DNA of 64,000 bases from Patulibacter sp. SYSU D01012 (lineage in GTDB: Bacteria; Actinomycetota; Thermoleophilia; Solirubrobacterales; Solirubrobacteraceae). The stretch is from positions 1,640,043 through 1,704,042 of the forward strand of contig NZ_JAFMTB010000001.1 in assembly GCF_017916475.1 (NCBI RefSeq). The letters run 5' to 3'. How positions within the stretch are numbered: the stretch's first letter is position 1; each line of letters starts with the position of its first letter. Of this stretch, positions 1 through 8,365 are shown piece by piece. Both the position numbers and the translations under genes were made by a program. The notes under the pieces are model-generated. The model searched no databases and was not told the origin of the DNA. It was given only the letters and a program-made list of their open reading frames with translations.

Positions 1-32
1 GGTGGCCCCGCGCCGGGTGGCGCGGGGCCACC
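1..32. terminator. GC hairpin at left edge
   Basis: A perfect 14-bp inverted repeat (positions 1-14 and 19-32) with a GGGT loop, followed by a second 8-bp stem at 41-59. There is no U-run. It sits just downstream of the phospholipase gene, which is read leftwards, so it may end that transcript or one from outside the window. Confidence 0.45.
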
Positions 33-105
33 GCCGGCCCGCGGACGGTCGCCGTCCGCGCGCCGCACACGCGGACGGCGACCGCCGCCGTCCAGACCCT
101 CCGGC

Positions 106-1041
106 CTAGAAGAAGTGGTCGCGCGCGCCGACGCCGACGGCGGTCTCGAAGGCGTCCGCGGCCTCGTAGCACGCGCGGCGCTGCAGCAGCTCGACGTACT
201 TGCGGTCGAAGACCTTCTGGCACTGGTAGTGCATGTTGTTGCCGAATCGCTCGTCGATCGACGCGCGCCGCCGCTCGGTCGGGTCGAGCTTCAGGCCCGA
301 GGGGTTGTTCGACCCGTAGTTGCGGTAGCCGAAGTCGTGCCGGTCGCACGACTTCACGAACAGGTCGGCGTAGAACGCGATCGGGTTGCCGCGCAGCCAC
401 GGGCCGACGCCCACCTGCGCCTCGAGCAGCGCCTTCGGCACGCTGCACCCGTTCTTGTCCCAGTCGATGCCGGAGCCCTGGGGGTACTGCTCCTTCATGA
501 GCCGGTAGTTCGAGCCGTAGACCCGCTCGTACGCGACCCGCTTCACCGCCCGGCGCAGCTCCTTGCGCGTGGGTCCGGCCGGCGCCGGGGGCGCCGGCGG
601 GGGCGGGGCGGGGGCCGCCGGCGGGGGCGCGCCCACCGAGCAGCGCGGCACGCCGGGGATGAACCCGTCCGTGTAGGTCTTGAGGTACTTGTCGGGGACG
701 TACAGCCCCCGGACCTTCGACCAGATCCGCGAGCCGTACGCGGCCTGGCCCTTCACCTGGCACTCGATGCGGACCCACTGGCCCTGGCGCACGTGGTCGA
801 CGGCCGCGATCGGCTGGGGCTGCGGCAGCGCGCGGCCGTCCAGGTCGGCCGTGACCAGGTAGGCGTTCGTCGCCTGCCACGGGCCGGGACCCTGCACCTT
901 CGCGGCGTGCGCGGCCGCGGGGGCGAGGAGGACCAGCGCGGTGGCGGCGCCCGCGAGCGCCGCTCGGCGCTCGCGGCGGCGCGGTGGCCGGGCGGGGGCG
1001 CCCGGGGCGGCCGGGCGGGGACGGGGGGCGGTCGGGGGCAT
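106..1041 (-). CDS. Secreted prokaryotic phospholipase A2
   Basis: 311 aa. An exported enzyme expected to hydrolyse the sn-2 ester of phospholipids. The N-terminus is a basic region followed by a hydrophobic stretch ending AAAHA, a signal peptide. Residues about 50-130 form an SH3-like beta region, then comes a Pro/Ala linker. The C-terminal third carries CDRHDFGYRNYG with the catalytic His235-Asp236 pair, and SIDERFGNNM with the second conserved Asp (about 263), as in Streptomyces violaceoruber PLA2. Several Cys in this domain could form disulfides. The N-terminal domain makes it longer than the minimal bacterial PLA2 (about 120 aa). The ATG is preceded by a GAGCGAGG stretch. It is transcribed away from the next gene. 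The family call is firm; the role (nutrient scavenging, phosphate release or toxin) is not known. Confidence 0.88.
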   Translation of the reverse strand: MPPTAPRPRPAAPGAPARPPRRRERRAALAGAATALVLLAPAAAHAAKVQGPGPWQATNAYLVTADLDGRALPQPQPIAAVDHVRQGQWVRIECQVKGQAAYGSRIWSKVRGLYVPDKYLKTYTDGFIPGVPRCSVGAPPPAAPAPPPPAPPAPAGPTRKELRRAVKRVAYERVYGSNYRLMKEQYPQGSGIDWDKNGCSVPKALLEAQVGVGPWLRGNPIAFYADLFVKSCDRHDFGYRNYGSNNPSGLKLDPTERRRASIDERFGNNMHYQCQKVFDRKYVELLQRRACYEAADAFETAVGVGARDHFF

Positions 1042-1291
1042 GGGGCCTCGCTCTCGGGTCGGACGGGTCCGAGCCGGCTGGCCCGGACGCCAGGGGTGTG
1101 TGCGCTCCGTTCGTACCCCGTCCGCGGCGGCGCAACCGCGGGACGTGACGGCCGCGGCCCCGGCAGGGGGTCGGCGCCGCGCCGCGCCGACGACGGCGGC
1201 CCGGCCGCGCGCGCCGCCGCGCAGCGATCAGGCTCCCGAACGTCCGTCGAATCCCGTCACAAACTCCCGAGGTGAATTTCCGCCAGTGCCG

Positions 1292-1327
1292 TTGACAGGT
1301 GTGTGTCGTGATGGTCGTATACCACCA
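1292..1327 (+). promoter_or_regulatory. Leaderless-type promoter of the metallophosphoesterase
   Basis: A perfect TTGACA (-35) at 1292-1297, a 17-nt spacer and TCGTAT (weak -10) at 1315-1320. Transcription would start close to the ATG at 1327, and no Shine-Dalgarno sequence precedes that ATG. This points to a leaderless mRNA, which is common in actinobacteria. Confidence 0.5.
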
Positions 1328-2826
1328 TGTCCCAGACGCATGCCGTTGTCCTCTCCGACGTCCACATCGGGAACGGCGCCGATACCGTGTGGTACCAGCG
1401 CGACGTCCACGAGCCCTACCTGCGCGCGGCGCTGGAGTGGGTCGTCGAGCACCGCGACCAGATCGGCGAGCTCGTCCTGCTGGGCGACCTCGTCGACCTC
1501 TGGACGTACCCGCCGGCGGTCCGCCCGCCCGGGATGGCCGACATCATCGCCGCCAACCCCGCGATCCTCGGACCGGACGGGGCGTTGGCCGCCGCCGTGG
1601 CCGCGGTGCCCCGCACGACGTTCCTCCTCGGCAACCACGACGGCACGCTCGGCGCGGACGACCTCGCCCTGCTGCGCCAGAGCGTCGGGCCGATCGAGCT
1701 GGTCGACCCGGTCCACGTCGTCACGGGCAGCACCGGCGCCCGCACCGTCTTCAGCCACGGCCACCTGTGGACGATGTTCAACGCCCCCGACGAGGTGTCG
1801 CGGTGGAACACCCTACCGGTTGGTCACTTCGTCACCCGCGCCTTCTCGTACATGATGGCCAACCGCCTGCCGCCCGGACAGACGGTGGCGGACCTGCCCA
1901 ACATGGGCTACCCCAACGGCTTCGACATCGCGCAGTTCGTGCGCTCGCTCAGCCCCAGCTCCAGCCTGGACGTCGCGGGCCTGCTGCTGGACTACGTCGC
2001 CACCGCGTCCGGGATGCCGCGGTCCATGCCGATCGTCCTGCCGGACGGGAGCACCACGACCATCGACGAGGCCAAGGGCGTCTACCAGAACCTCTTCACG
2101 CGGTGGGTCGCGAAGGAGGGCGGCAGCGTGCTCAACGCGATGCGCGCCGCGCTGGCGGACGGGTCCGGCGACTACCTGGCGTGGTTCGCCCAGCGCCTGG
2201 CGATCCAGCAGAACGCCGACCTGGTCGTCATGGGGCACACGCACACGCCGATCTCGGGGCTGTCGATCTCGCCCGTCGACTACGTCAACAGCGGCTTCGA
2301 GTGCGCGTCCGTGCCGGACAACCCGCCGAAGGAGTTCACGTTCACCGTCGTGGACCTGGAGGCGGCGTCCGCCGAGATCCTGCAGGTCCGCCCGGGCGAC
2401 CACGCGGTCGTGCCGGCGCCGGTCGGGCCCCTCAGCTCCGTCGTGCTGCCGCCCGCGATGGACTTCTCGTGCTACGTCCGCATCACGAACACGGGCAGCG
2501 AGCCGATGACGCGCACGGGCGTCACCGCCGCCGAGGGCGTGTGGGTCGTGCCTCCGCCCGCGACGATCGCGCCGGGCCAGCACGGCGACGGGTGGCTGCA
2601 GGACAACCCCGGCGCGTACGGGAGCGAGGGCACCGTGACCTACCGGCGCGGCGGCCAGACGTTGAAGTACGCGGTCAGCTGCCCGACCGGCTTCTGGCCG
2701 AACACCGCGTCGGGCGACGGCGGCGACTTCGTCGCGCGCTCCGGCGCCGGCGACTGGCAGGGGCGCGGCGTCGTCCCGCGCGCCGGTCACCCGCTGCAGG
2801 TGCGCTTCGGCGGGGCGGGGCGGTGA
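1327..2826 (+). CDS. Metallophosphoesterase with C-terminal aegerolysin-like domain
   Basis: 499 aa, no signal peptide. A calcineurin-type phosphoesterase core (about 5-345) has the full metal set: DVHIG (Asp11, His13), GDLVD (Asp54), GNHD (Asn103, His104), SHGH (His144/146) and GHTH (His304/306). Substrate is unknown. Residues about 378-499 form a separate beta-rich domain with N-T-G...W.VPP..I.PG...GSEGTVTYR...CPTGFWPN. It resembles the aegerolysin/crystal-protein ET79 fold and recurs at the end of the next protein. The stop overlaps the next start (GTGA), so the two are translationally coupled. Catalytic call strong; the C-terminal family is a pattern match only. Confidence 0.85.
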   Translation: MSQTHAVVLSDVHIGNGADTVWYQRDVHEPYLRAALEWVVEHRDQIGELVLLGDLVDLWTYPPAVRPPGMADIIAANPAILGPDGALAAAVAAVPRTTFLLGNHDGTLGADDLALLRQSVGPIELVDPVHVVTGSTGARTVFSHGHLWTMFNAPDEVSRWNTLPVGHFVTRAFSYMMANRLPPGQTVADLPNMGYPNGFDIAQFVRSLSPSSSLDVAGLLLDYVATASGMPRSMPIVLPDGSTTTIDEAKGVYQNLFTRWVAKEGGSVLNAMRAALADGSGDYLAWFAQRLAIQQNADLVVMGHTHTPISGLSISPVDYVNSGFECASVPDNPPKEFTFTVVDLEAASAEILQVRPGDHAVVPAPVGPLSSVVLPPAMDFSCYVRITNTGSEPMTRTGVTAAEGVWVVPPPATIAPGQHGDGWLQDNPGAYGSEGTVTYRRGGQTLKYAVSCPTGFWPNTASGDGGDFVARSGAGDWQGRGVVPRAGHPLQVRFGGAGR

Positions 2827-4214
2827 GCGGCTGGGCGCCGTCCTCCGCGCTCGGCTGGGCGGTGTGGACGGCGGGTTTCGCCTACGACCCGGCGCAGGAC
2901 ATCATCGTCTCGCGCCTCGACGCCACGCAGCGGTCGTTCGGCTACGCCTACGGCTACGACGCCGCGGCCCTCGGCATGAGCGCGGTCCTGCACTGCGAGC
3001 CGATCTTCTTCGACTACGCCGGCAAGCACTGGATGATCGAGCTGTGGAAGGGCCAGTACGGCCTGGAGACCGGCTGCGAGATCGGCGTCTACACGCGGGC
3101 GTTCGACGCCTCCGGGCCGGGATACGCGCTGCTCGACGCGACCGTGGGACGCCGGCCGGGCGACGACCTGCCCGCGCACAGCCTGTTCTACGACTGCGCC
3201 GGCGACGGCGACCTGCTCGAGCTGTCCGCGACGCTGCGGCGCGACGGGCAGGTCCTGTTCACGCGCGGCCCCGAGCGGCACTGGTGGCTGACCGGCTTTC
3301 GCTGGGGCGTGCTGTCGACGCCCGACCAGCTGAGCGTCGACGTCGCGATCACGCTGAAGGACGAGGCGATGCGCGACGCCTTCCTCGGCGGCATCGCCGG
3401 GCGGCCGTACCCGGGGCTGCGCGTCGACGGGACGACCGTGCGGTTCACGTTCGAGCGGCCGTTCGCCCGGCAGCCGCCGGCGCCGAACGAGGTGGTCGCG
3501 GCCGTCACCGCGGCGAACCGGCAGGTCGTCGACGCGTACGTGGCGCGCGGCTTCGCCGACAACGACCCCAACCACGTGCAGGCTGCGTTCCTCGAGGTGG
3601 CGGGCCTGGCGCTGCTGCGGGCGGGCGACCACTACGGCCGGCTCGTGGCGGCGCTCGGGGTGGCGATCGGCCGCGACATGGGCGCGGTGGTCGGCGCCCT
3701 GACGGCGGCGTTCGGCGTCGACGCCGCGGCCGTGGAGCGCTGGCTCAGCGGCGCGTGGCGGCAGTTCGGCGCGTGGGTCGGCGCGGTCGAGGCGTTCCTC
3801 GGCCTGCCGATGGACTTCTCGTGCTACGTCGAGATCGACAACACCCGCGGCGCGTCCGACCTGGTCCTGGCGGGCCGCACGAACGCGCACGGCGACTACG
3901 CCGTCGCGCCGCCGGAGTGGATCCCGCGCGGCGGGGTCGGCCGCCTGGTGCTGCAGGATCCCAAGCCGAGCGTCCACGGCTCGGAGGGCACCGTCACCTA
4001 TCGCTACGGCGACTCCGGCCTGAACGTCCACGCCGTGGACCTGCGCTTCGAGTGTCCGACGGGGTTCCTGCCCAACCGGGCCAGCGCCTCCACCGGCGAC
4101 TGGACGGTCTTCGCGACGTCCTCGGACCCGGGCGGCGCGTGGCAGCGGTCCGTCCCGCGCGGCGGCCACCCGCTGTTCGTGGCGTTCGTCGTCGGGGGCG
4201 GGACGCCGGCCTAG
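2823..4214 (+). CDS. DUF4474 protein with C-terminal aegerolysin-like domain
   Basis: 463 aa from a GTG that overlaps the upstream TGA by 4 nt. Residues about 10-220 match DUF4474: GFAYDPAQDI near the start, then CEPIFFDYAGKHWMIELWKG and TGCEIGVY. The function of that domain is unknown. A helical Ala-rich middle (about 220-325) follows. From about residue 330 there is the same beta domain as the upstream metallophosphoesterase, starting MDFSCYVEI and including GSEGTVTYR, CPTGFLPN and a final GGHPL. The first 21 nt of this domain are identical in the two genes (from 2458 and from 3810), suggesting duplication of the domain. No signal peptide or membrane segment is visible. The two proteins probably act together or bind the same surface. 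Confidence 0.75.
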   Translation: MSGWAPSSALGWAVWTAGFAYDPAQDIIVSRLDATQRSFGYAYGYDAAALGMSAVLHCEPIFFDYAGKHWMIELWKGQYGLETGCEIGVYTRAFDASGPGYALLDATVGRRPGDDLPAHSLFYDCAGDGDLLELSATLRRDGQVLFTRGPERHWWLTGFRWGVLSTPDQLSVDVAITLKDEAMRDAFLGGIAGRPYPGLRVDGTTVRFTFERPFARQPPAPNEVVAAVTAANRQVVDAYVARGFADNDPNHVQAAFLEVAGLALLRAGDHYGRLVAALGVAIGRDMGAVVGALTAAFGVDAAAVERWLSGAWRQFGAWVGAVEAFLGLPMDFSCYVEIDNTRGASDLVLAGRTNAHGDYAVAPPEWIPRGGVGRLVLQDPKPSVHGSEGTVTYRYGDSGLNVHAVDLRFECPTGFLPNRASASTGDWTVFATSSDPGGAWQRSVPRGGHPLFVAFVVGGGTPA

Positions 4215-4274
4215 GGCGACAGCTGCGGCGCGCGCGGGTTCGCTCGTCCGGGGGCGCCGGGCACCGAGCCCGGT

Positions 4275-4310
4275 GTCCCCGACGCCGAAGCCGGCGCCGG
4301 GGTCGGGGAC
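4275..4310. terminator. Bidirectional hairpin between convergent genes
   Basis: A perfect 9-bp outer stem, GTCCCCGAC (4275-4283) with GTCGGGGAC (4302-4310), and further GC pairing inside. It lies between the DUF4474 gene and the convergent sigma-factor gene. Confidence 0.5.
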
Positions 4311-4364
4311 GGGGCCGGCCCGCGGCGATCGGGCGCTCCGGAGCGTCCCGGGCGTCGGCGTCGG

Positions 4365-5285
4365 TCACGCCGGCGGCGGAACGTGACCCCCCGGCGGGGG
4401 CCCCGCGAGGCCGAGCGCGTCCAGGTGGCCGAGGCGCGTGCGGTCGGCGACCACGTCCAGCCGCGTGATCCGGCCCGCCGCCACGGCGAAGGACAGGACG
4501 GCCCGCACCCGGCCGTCCCGCACGGCGACGAGGCCGGGGGCGCCGTCGACGAGCGCGGGCACGGCGTGCCGCGCCAGGGCCGCGAAGAGCGCCGCCTGCT
4601 CGGCGACGTCCGGCGCGCCGCGGTGCACGGCCACGGGCGCGGACGGCCCGAAGTCCTCGCGCAGCACCACGTCGGGGGCGAGCGTCGCCACCAGTCGGTC
4701 CAGGTCGCCGTCGCGGGTGGCGGCGAGGAAGGCGTCCACGACGGCGCGGTCCCGGTCGGCGTCCGTCGGCACGCGCGGCGGCACGTCGGCGGCGCTGCGG
4801 ATCCGGCGGCGCGCGCGGCTGGCGAGCTGCCGGGCGGCGTCGGGCGAGCGGTCGACGAGCGCGCCGATCTCGCCGAACGGGACGCCGAACAGGTCGTGCA
4901 GGACGAACGCCACGCGCTCCGCCGGAGTGAGCGCGTCCAGCAGGACCCGGAGCGCCACCTCGACGCGGTCGGCGAGGATCACGGCGTCATAGGGCCCGTC
5001 GGTCGTCCACGCGGACACGACCGGGTCGGGCACGCGGTCGAGCGACTCCGTCGGGTGGGTGCGCCGGCCGCGGAGCACGTCGAGCGCCACCCGGGTGACG
5101 ACGGTCGTCAGCCACGCCTCGAGGCGGTCGATCGCCGCGACGTCGGCGCGCGCCAGGCGCAGCCAGGTCTCCTGCACCGCGTCGTCGGCCGCGGCCTCGG
5201 TGCCGAGGAGGCGCCGGGCGAGGGCGCGCAGCCGGGGGCGGTGCGTCTCGAACCGTCGGGCGAGCTCGTCCTGGTCGTCGGTCAC
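4365..5285 (-). CDS. ECF sigma factor with C-terminal SnoaL-like domain
   Basis: 306 aa from a GTG at 5285. I chose this start because AGGAGA lies 5 nt upstream; a GTG-ATG pair at 5312/5309 in the same frame has no ribosome site. Region 2 (RRLLGTEAAADDAVQETWLRLA) and region 4 (LTPAERVAFVLHDLFGVPFGEIGALV...SRARRRIR) are clear. A SnoaL/NTF2-like domain (about 170-295) follows, as in the ECF41 and ECF56 groups, where the tail rather than a separate anti-sigma protein controls activity. No anti-sigma gene is adjacent. The divergent flavodoxin-like gene is a plausible target, since ECF41 factors often sit next to an oxidoreductase they control. Confidence 0.85.
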   Translation of the reverse strand: MTDDQDELARRFETHRPRLRALARRLLGTEAAADDAVQETWLRLARADVAAIDRLEAWLTTVVTRVALDVLRGRRTHPTESLDRVPDPVVSAWTTDGPYDAVILADRVEVALRVLLDALTPAERVAFVLHDLFGVPFGEIGALVDRSPDAARQLASRARRRIRSAADVPPRVPTDADRDRAVVDAFLAATRDGDLDRLVATLAPDVVLREDFGPSAPVAVHRGAPDVAEQAALFAALARHAVPALVDGAPGLVAVRDGRVRAVLSFAVAAGRITRLDVVADRTRLGHLDALGLAGPPPGGHVPPPA

Positions 5286-5506
5286 GTCGGTCTCCTGCGT
5301 CGGGGGCATCACCCGATCGACGCGGCAGCGGGCCGAATCGTGACGGGCCCGCCGGCCGGAGGGCGCCGCGGCGGCGGACGCCGGGCGTGGCGGGGCCGGG
5401 GCGCGGTCACGTTCTCGCGCGCTGCGGCGTCAGAGGGGTACGCCGGTCGCCGGCCGCGTCCCGCAGCGGCGCCGCGCGCCCCGTCACCCCGACCCCCGGA
5501 GCACCC

Positions 5507-6163
5507 ATGACCCCGTCCGAGCCCGCCGTCCGTCCCGCCGCCGCCGCGGCCCCGATCACGCCCGTCGCCGTCGCCGTCGTGTTCGACAGCGGCTGGGGCC
5601 ACACCCGGGCGCTGGCCCACGCCGTCGCGGACGGCGCCGCCGCGGCCGGCGCCCGGCGCGTCGACCTGGTGCCCGTCGCCGAGGTCGACGACGACGCCTG
5701 GCGGCTGCTGCAGGACGCCGACGCGATCGTCTTCGGCTCGCCCACGTACATGGGCGGCGCGTCGGCCCGCTTCCGCGCGTTCGCCGAGGCGACCAGCCAG
5801 GTCGTCAAGGCGGACTTCGGCTGGCGGGACAAGGTGGCCGCGGGCTTCACGAACAGCGGCTGCATGAGCGGTGACAAGCTCACGACCCTGATCGGCATGG
5901 CCGTCCTGGCCGCCCAGCACGCGATGGTCTGGGTCGGCGTGGCGCAGCCCGGGGGCTGGAACGTCAGCACGGGGACGCCGGCGGACCCCAACCGCCTGGG
6001 CAGCTGGCTCGGCGCGATGGCGCAGGCCGACGTCGACCTGGGCCCGGACGTCGTCCCGCCGCCGGCCGACCTGGGCACCGCCGCGCACCTGGGCGGCCGC
6101 GTCACGGCCACCGCCCAGGCGCTGGCGCGCGGCCGGGCGGCGGACGGCGCGGGCCGCGCCTGA
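5507..6163 (+). CDS. Flavodoxin-fold NAD(P)H:quinone oxidoreductase-like protein
   Basis: 218 aa. The FMN phosphate loop is seen early (VVFDSGWGHTRALAHAV), then the WrbA-type SPTYMGG near residue 83 and a GFTNSG segment after the core. It should bind FMN and reduce quinones or similar acceptors in the cytosol. The start is the ATG with GGAG just upstream; the open frame continues upstream but reads like non-coding sequence. It is divergent from the SnoaL-ECF sigma gene and may belong to its regulon (inference). Confidence 0.8.
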   Translation: MTPSEPAVRPAAAAAPITPVAVAVVFDSGWGHTRALAHAVADGAAAAGARRVDLVPVAEVDDDAWRLLQDADAIVFGSPTYMGGASARFRAFAEATSQVVKADFGWRDKVAAGFTNSGCMSGDKLTTLIGMAVLAAQHAMVWVGVAQPGGWNVSTGTPADPNRLGSWLGAMAQADVDLGPDVVPPPADLGTAAHLGGRVTATAQALARGRAADGAGRA

Positions 6164-6327
6164 CCCGACGGCGCCGCTGCCGAGACGAGCGCCGCGGCGG
6201 GGCGCGTCGCTGCCACGACCGCCGCGCCGGGCGTGAGGCGTGGGCCGGAGGCGACGCGCCGGACGCGGTCCGGCGGCGGCCGGCCCCGGGCGGCGATCCG
6301 ACGCGCGCGTCTGGCAGGGTGGGGGCC

Positions 6328-7260
6328 GTGACCCGGGCGCCCCGTCGATCGCTGCTGCCCGTGATCCTCGTCCTCTCGGTCGTCCTGGCGGCCCTCGTCG
6401 CCTACGACGTCCGGGACCGGTCGACGCCCGCCGCCCGGACGGTCCCGTCGGCGGGGCCGGCGCCGCAGCCGCGCACGACGCCCCGCAAGGCCGTGGGGCG
6501 GGCGCGGGCGTCCGCCGCGCGCGATCCGTCCGCCTGGCCGCTGCGGGGCGCGCGGGCGCGGAAGGCCGCGGTGCCGATCCTGATGTGGCACCTGGTCGCG
6601 ACGCCCCCGGCGGGCGCGGCCTACCCCGAGCTGTGGGTGCCGCCCGCGCGGTTCAAGGCGCAGGTGCGGGCGCTGCGCGCCGCCGGCTTCACGGCCGTGA
6701 CGATGGAGGAGCTGTGGCGGGCGTGGCACGGCACCGGCCGCCTGCCCAGCCGGCCCGTCGTGCTGAGCTTCGACGACGGCGACCTCTCCCACCTGACGCG
6801 CGCCGCGCCGGTGCTCGCGGCGGTCGGGTGGCCGGGCGTGCTGAACCTGGCCGTCAACCACCTGGGCCCGAAGGGGCTGCCGCGGTGGGCGGCGCGGCGG
6901 CTGATCGGCGCCGGGTGGGAGATCGGGTCCCACACCGTCGACCACACCGACCTGACGACGCTCGACGACGCCGCGCTCGCCGACCAGCTGACGCGCTCGC
7001 GGCGCCTGATCCGCTCGCGGCTGGGCGTCGCGGCGCGGTTCTTCTGCTACCCGGCGGGGCGCCAGGACGAGCGGGTGCGGGCCGCGGTGGCGCGGGCGGG
7101 GTACGTCGCGGCGACCACGACGCAGCCGGGCATCGCGGCCCCGACGGACGACCCGCTGCTGCTGCCGCGGATCCGCGTGGGACCGGAGACCTCGCCCGCC
7201 GCGCTCGTGCGGCAGGCCCGCGGCACCGCCGCGCCGCCCGCGGCCGCCGGGCCCGCCTGA
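6328..7260 (+). CDS. Membrane-anchored polysaccharide deacetylase (NodB domain)
   Basis: 310 aa. An N-terminal hydrophobic segment (LLPVILVLSVVLAALVAY) acts as anchor or signal, followed by a Pro/Ala linker. The NodB domain carries motif 1 LSFDDGD, motif 2 SHTVDH (metal-binding His pair) and motif 3 FFCYPAGRQD. It would de-N- or de-O-acetylate a cell-envelope or extracellular polysaccharide. An in-frame GTG at 6319 is an alternative start; I prefer 6328 because AGGGTGGGG precedes it at usual spacing. It is divergent in time of reading from the secreted GH5-like pair downstream, which is on the other strand. Confidence 0.88.
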   Translation: MTRAPRRSLLPVILVLSVVLAALVAYDVRDRSTPAARTVPSAGPAPQPRTTPRKAVGRARASAARDPSAWPLRGARARKAAVPILMWHLVATPPAGAAYPELWVPPARFKAQVRALRAAGFTAVTMEELWRAWHGTGRLPSRPVVLSFDDGDLSHLTRAAPVLAAVGWPGVLNLAVNHLGPKGLPRWAARRLIGAGWEIGSHTVDHTDLTTLDDAALADQLTRSRRLIRSRLGVAARFFCYPAGRQDERVRAAVARAGYVAATTTQPGIAAPTDDPLLLPRIRVGPETSPAALVRQARGTAAPPAAAGPA

Positions 7261-7358
7261 CCGCGGCGTGCCGGGGCACGGCGGGGGCGGGGGACGGCGC
7301 GCCGCCGCGCAGGGCCTCCGCGATCGGGCGCGGCGCGCCGGCCGGCCGCGCCCCGCGA

Positions 7359-8348
7359 TCAGCGCCGCAGACGCACCGCCTTCGACACGACGAGCTTCGA
7401 GTCCTGGACCGCGGCGCTCGTCTCGAGCCGGTAGCGGCCGGGCGCCAGTCGCCGTCCGCCGGGGCGGCGCAGCGTCACGCGGGTGGTGCCCTTCGCGGCG
7501 CGGCGCGAGACCGAGGCGACGTTCGTCCACCCGCGCGCCGTGCGGCGCGTGAGCGTCACGGTGATGAGGGCCGGCGTCGATAGGACGACCGTCCCGCGGA
7601 CGGCACGCCGCCCGGACCGCGCGGCCCGCACGGCGGTGATGGGGTTGGGGTGGGCGTTCGCGCCGCCGCTGCCTCCGCCGCCGGCCCCGGGCGGGGGACC
7701 GGGGGGCGTCGTGCCGACGTACCGTCCGCCGCCGCCGTGGTCCTCGGGCACGCAGTCGCGCATCAGGGGCGGCGTGCACGACTCGGGCGCCTTCCGCAGC
7801 TGCACGCCGTCGACGTTGACGGTCTCGCAGGCGTCGGCGACGACGTCCTCGTTGCCGGCGAAGACGGTCCCGCGGAAGGTGGGCGAGCAGACGATCTGCT
7901 GGGGGCAGCCGTCGGTCGAGATGACCTGCCCCAGCCCGCCGTCCTGCCGCAGCGCGACCGCGTAGTCGGGGCACGGGCTGCCGCCCGGGCGGTCGATCAG
8001 CATGGAGACGGACGAGTCCGGGCCGGCGACGATCTCGGTCGTCGCGACGCCGGCGGTCGAGCACCGCAGCGCCAGGACGGTGGCGCTCAGCGCGCCGCAC
8101 GCGCCCGCCGGCTGGACGGGCACGGCCGTGTCGACGACGTCGAGGCAGGGCTCGCCGCCGCAGCCGGCCGCGTCGCGCGGCGTGATGGTCAGCGAGGCGC
8201 GGATGTCGAACGTCATCGCCAGCGCCGACCCGTTGCGGACGGGTGGCTGCGCCCGGGCGGTGGGGACGGCGATCAGGGCCAGGGCCGTCAGGAGCAGGGC
8301 GGCGACGGCCGCGATCAGGGCGCCCGGGCGGGCGGGGATGGGTCTCAT
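7359..8348 (-). CDS. Secreted protein of unknown function, partner of GH5 gene
   Basis: 329 aa with a clear signal peptide (LIAAVAALLLTALALIAVPTARA). The first part has about ten Cys, consistent with a disulfide-stabilised extracellular beta domain. A Gly/Pro linker follows. The last 90 residues are the basic beta-domain seen in many exported proteins of this window (GTVVLSTPALITVTLTRR ending KAVRLRR). It starts 17 nt after the glycosidase stop, so the two form an operon. No enzyme motif is recognised. Confidence 0.75.
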   Translation of the reverse strand: MRPIPARPGALIAAVAALLLTALALIAVPTARAQPPVRNGSALAMTFDIRASLTITPRDAAGCGGEPCLDVVDTAVPVQPAGACGALSATVLALRCSTAGVATTEIVAGPDSSVSMLIDRPGGSPCPDYAVALRQDGGLGQVISTDGCPQQIVCSPTFRGTVFAGNEDVVADACETVNVDGVQLRKAPESCTPPLMRDCVPEDHGGGGRYVGTTPPGPPPGAGGGGSGGANAHPNPITAVRAARSGRRAVRGTVVLSTPALITVTLTRRTARGWTNVASVSRRAAKGTTRVTLRRPGGRRLAPGRYRLETSAAVQDSKLVVSKAVRLRR

Positions 8349-8365
8349 GGGGTCTCGTTCGTCCG

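Noticed and set aside
1299-2822. A single 971-codon frame reading through the metallophosphoesterase gene into the DUF4474 gene
   Set aside because: The first part is out of frame with the phosphoesterase and has no motifs. The DUF4474 protein starts at the GTG at 2823.
2820-2830. A frameshift splitting one long protein into the phosphoesterase and DUF4474 genes
   Set aside because: Both proteins have complete domains and their own copy of the C-terminal domain. The GTGA overlap is a normal coupling of two genes.
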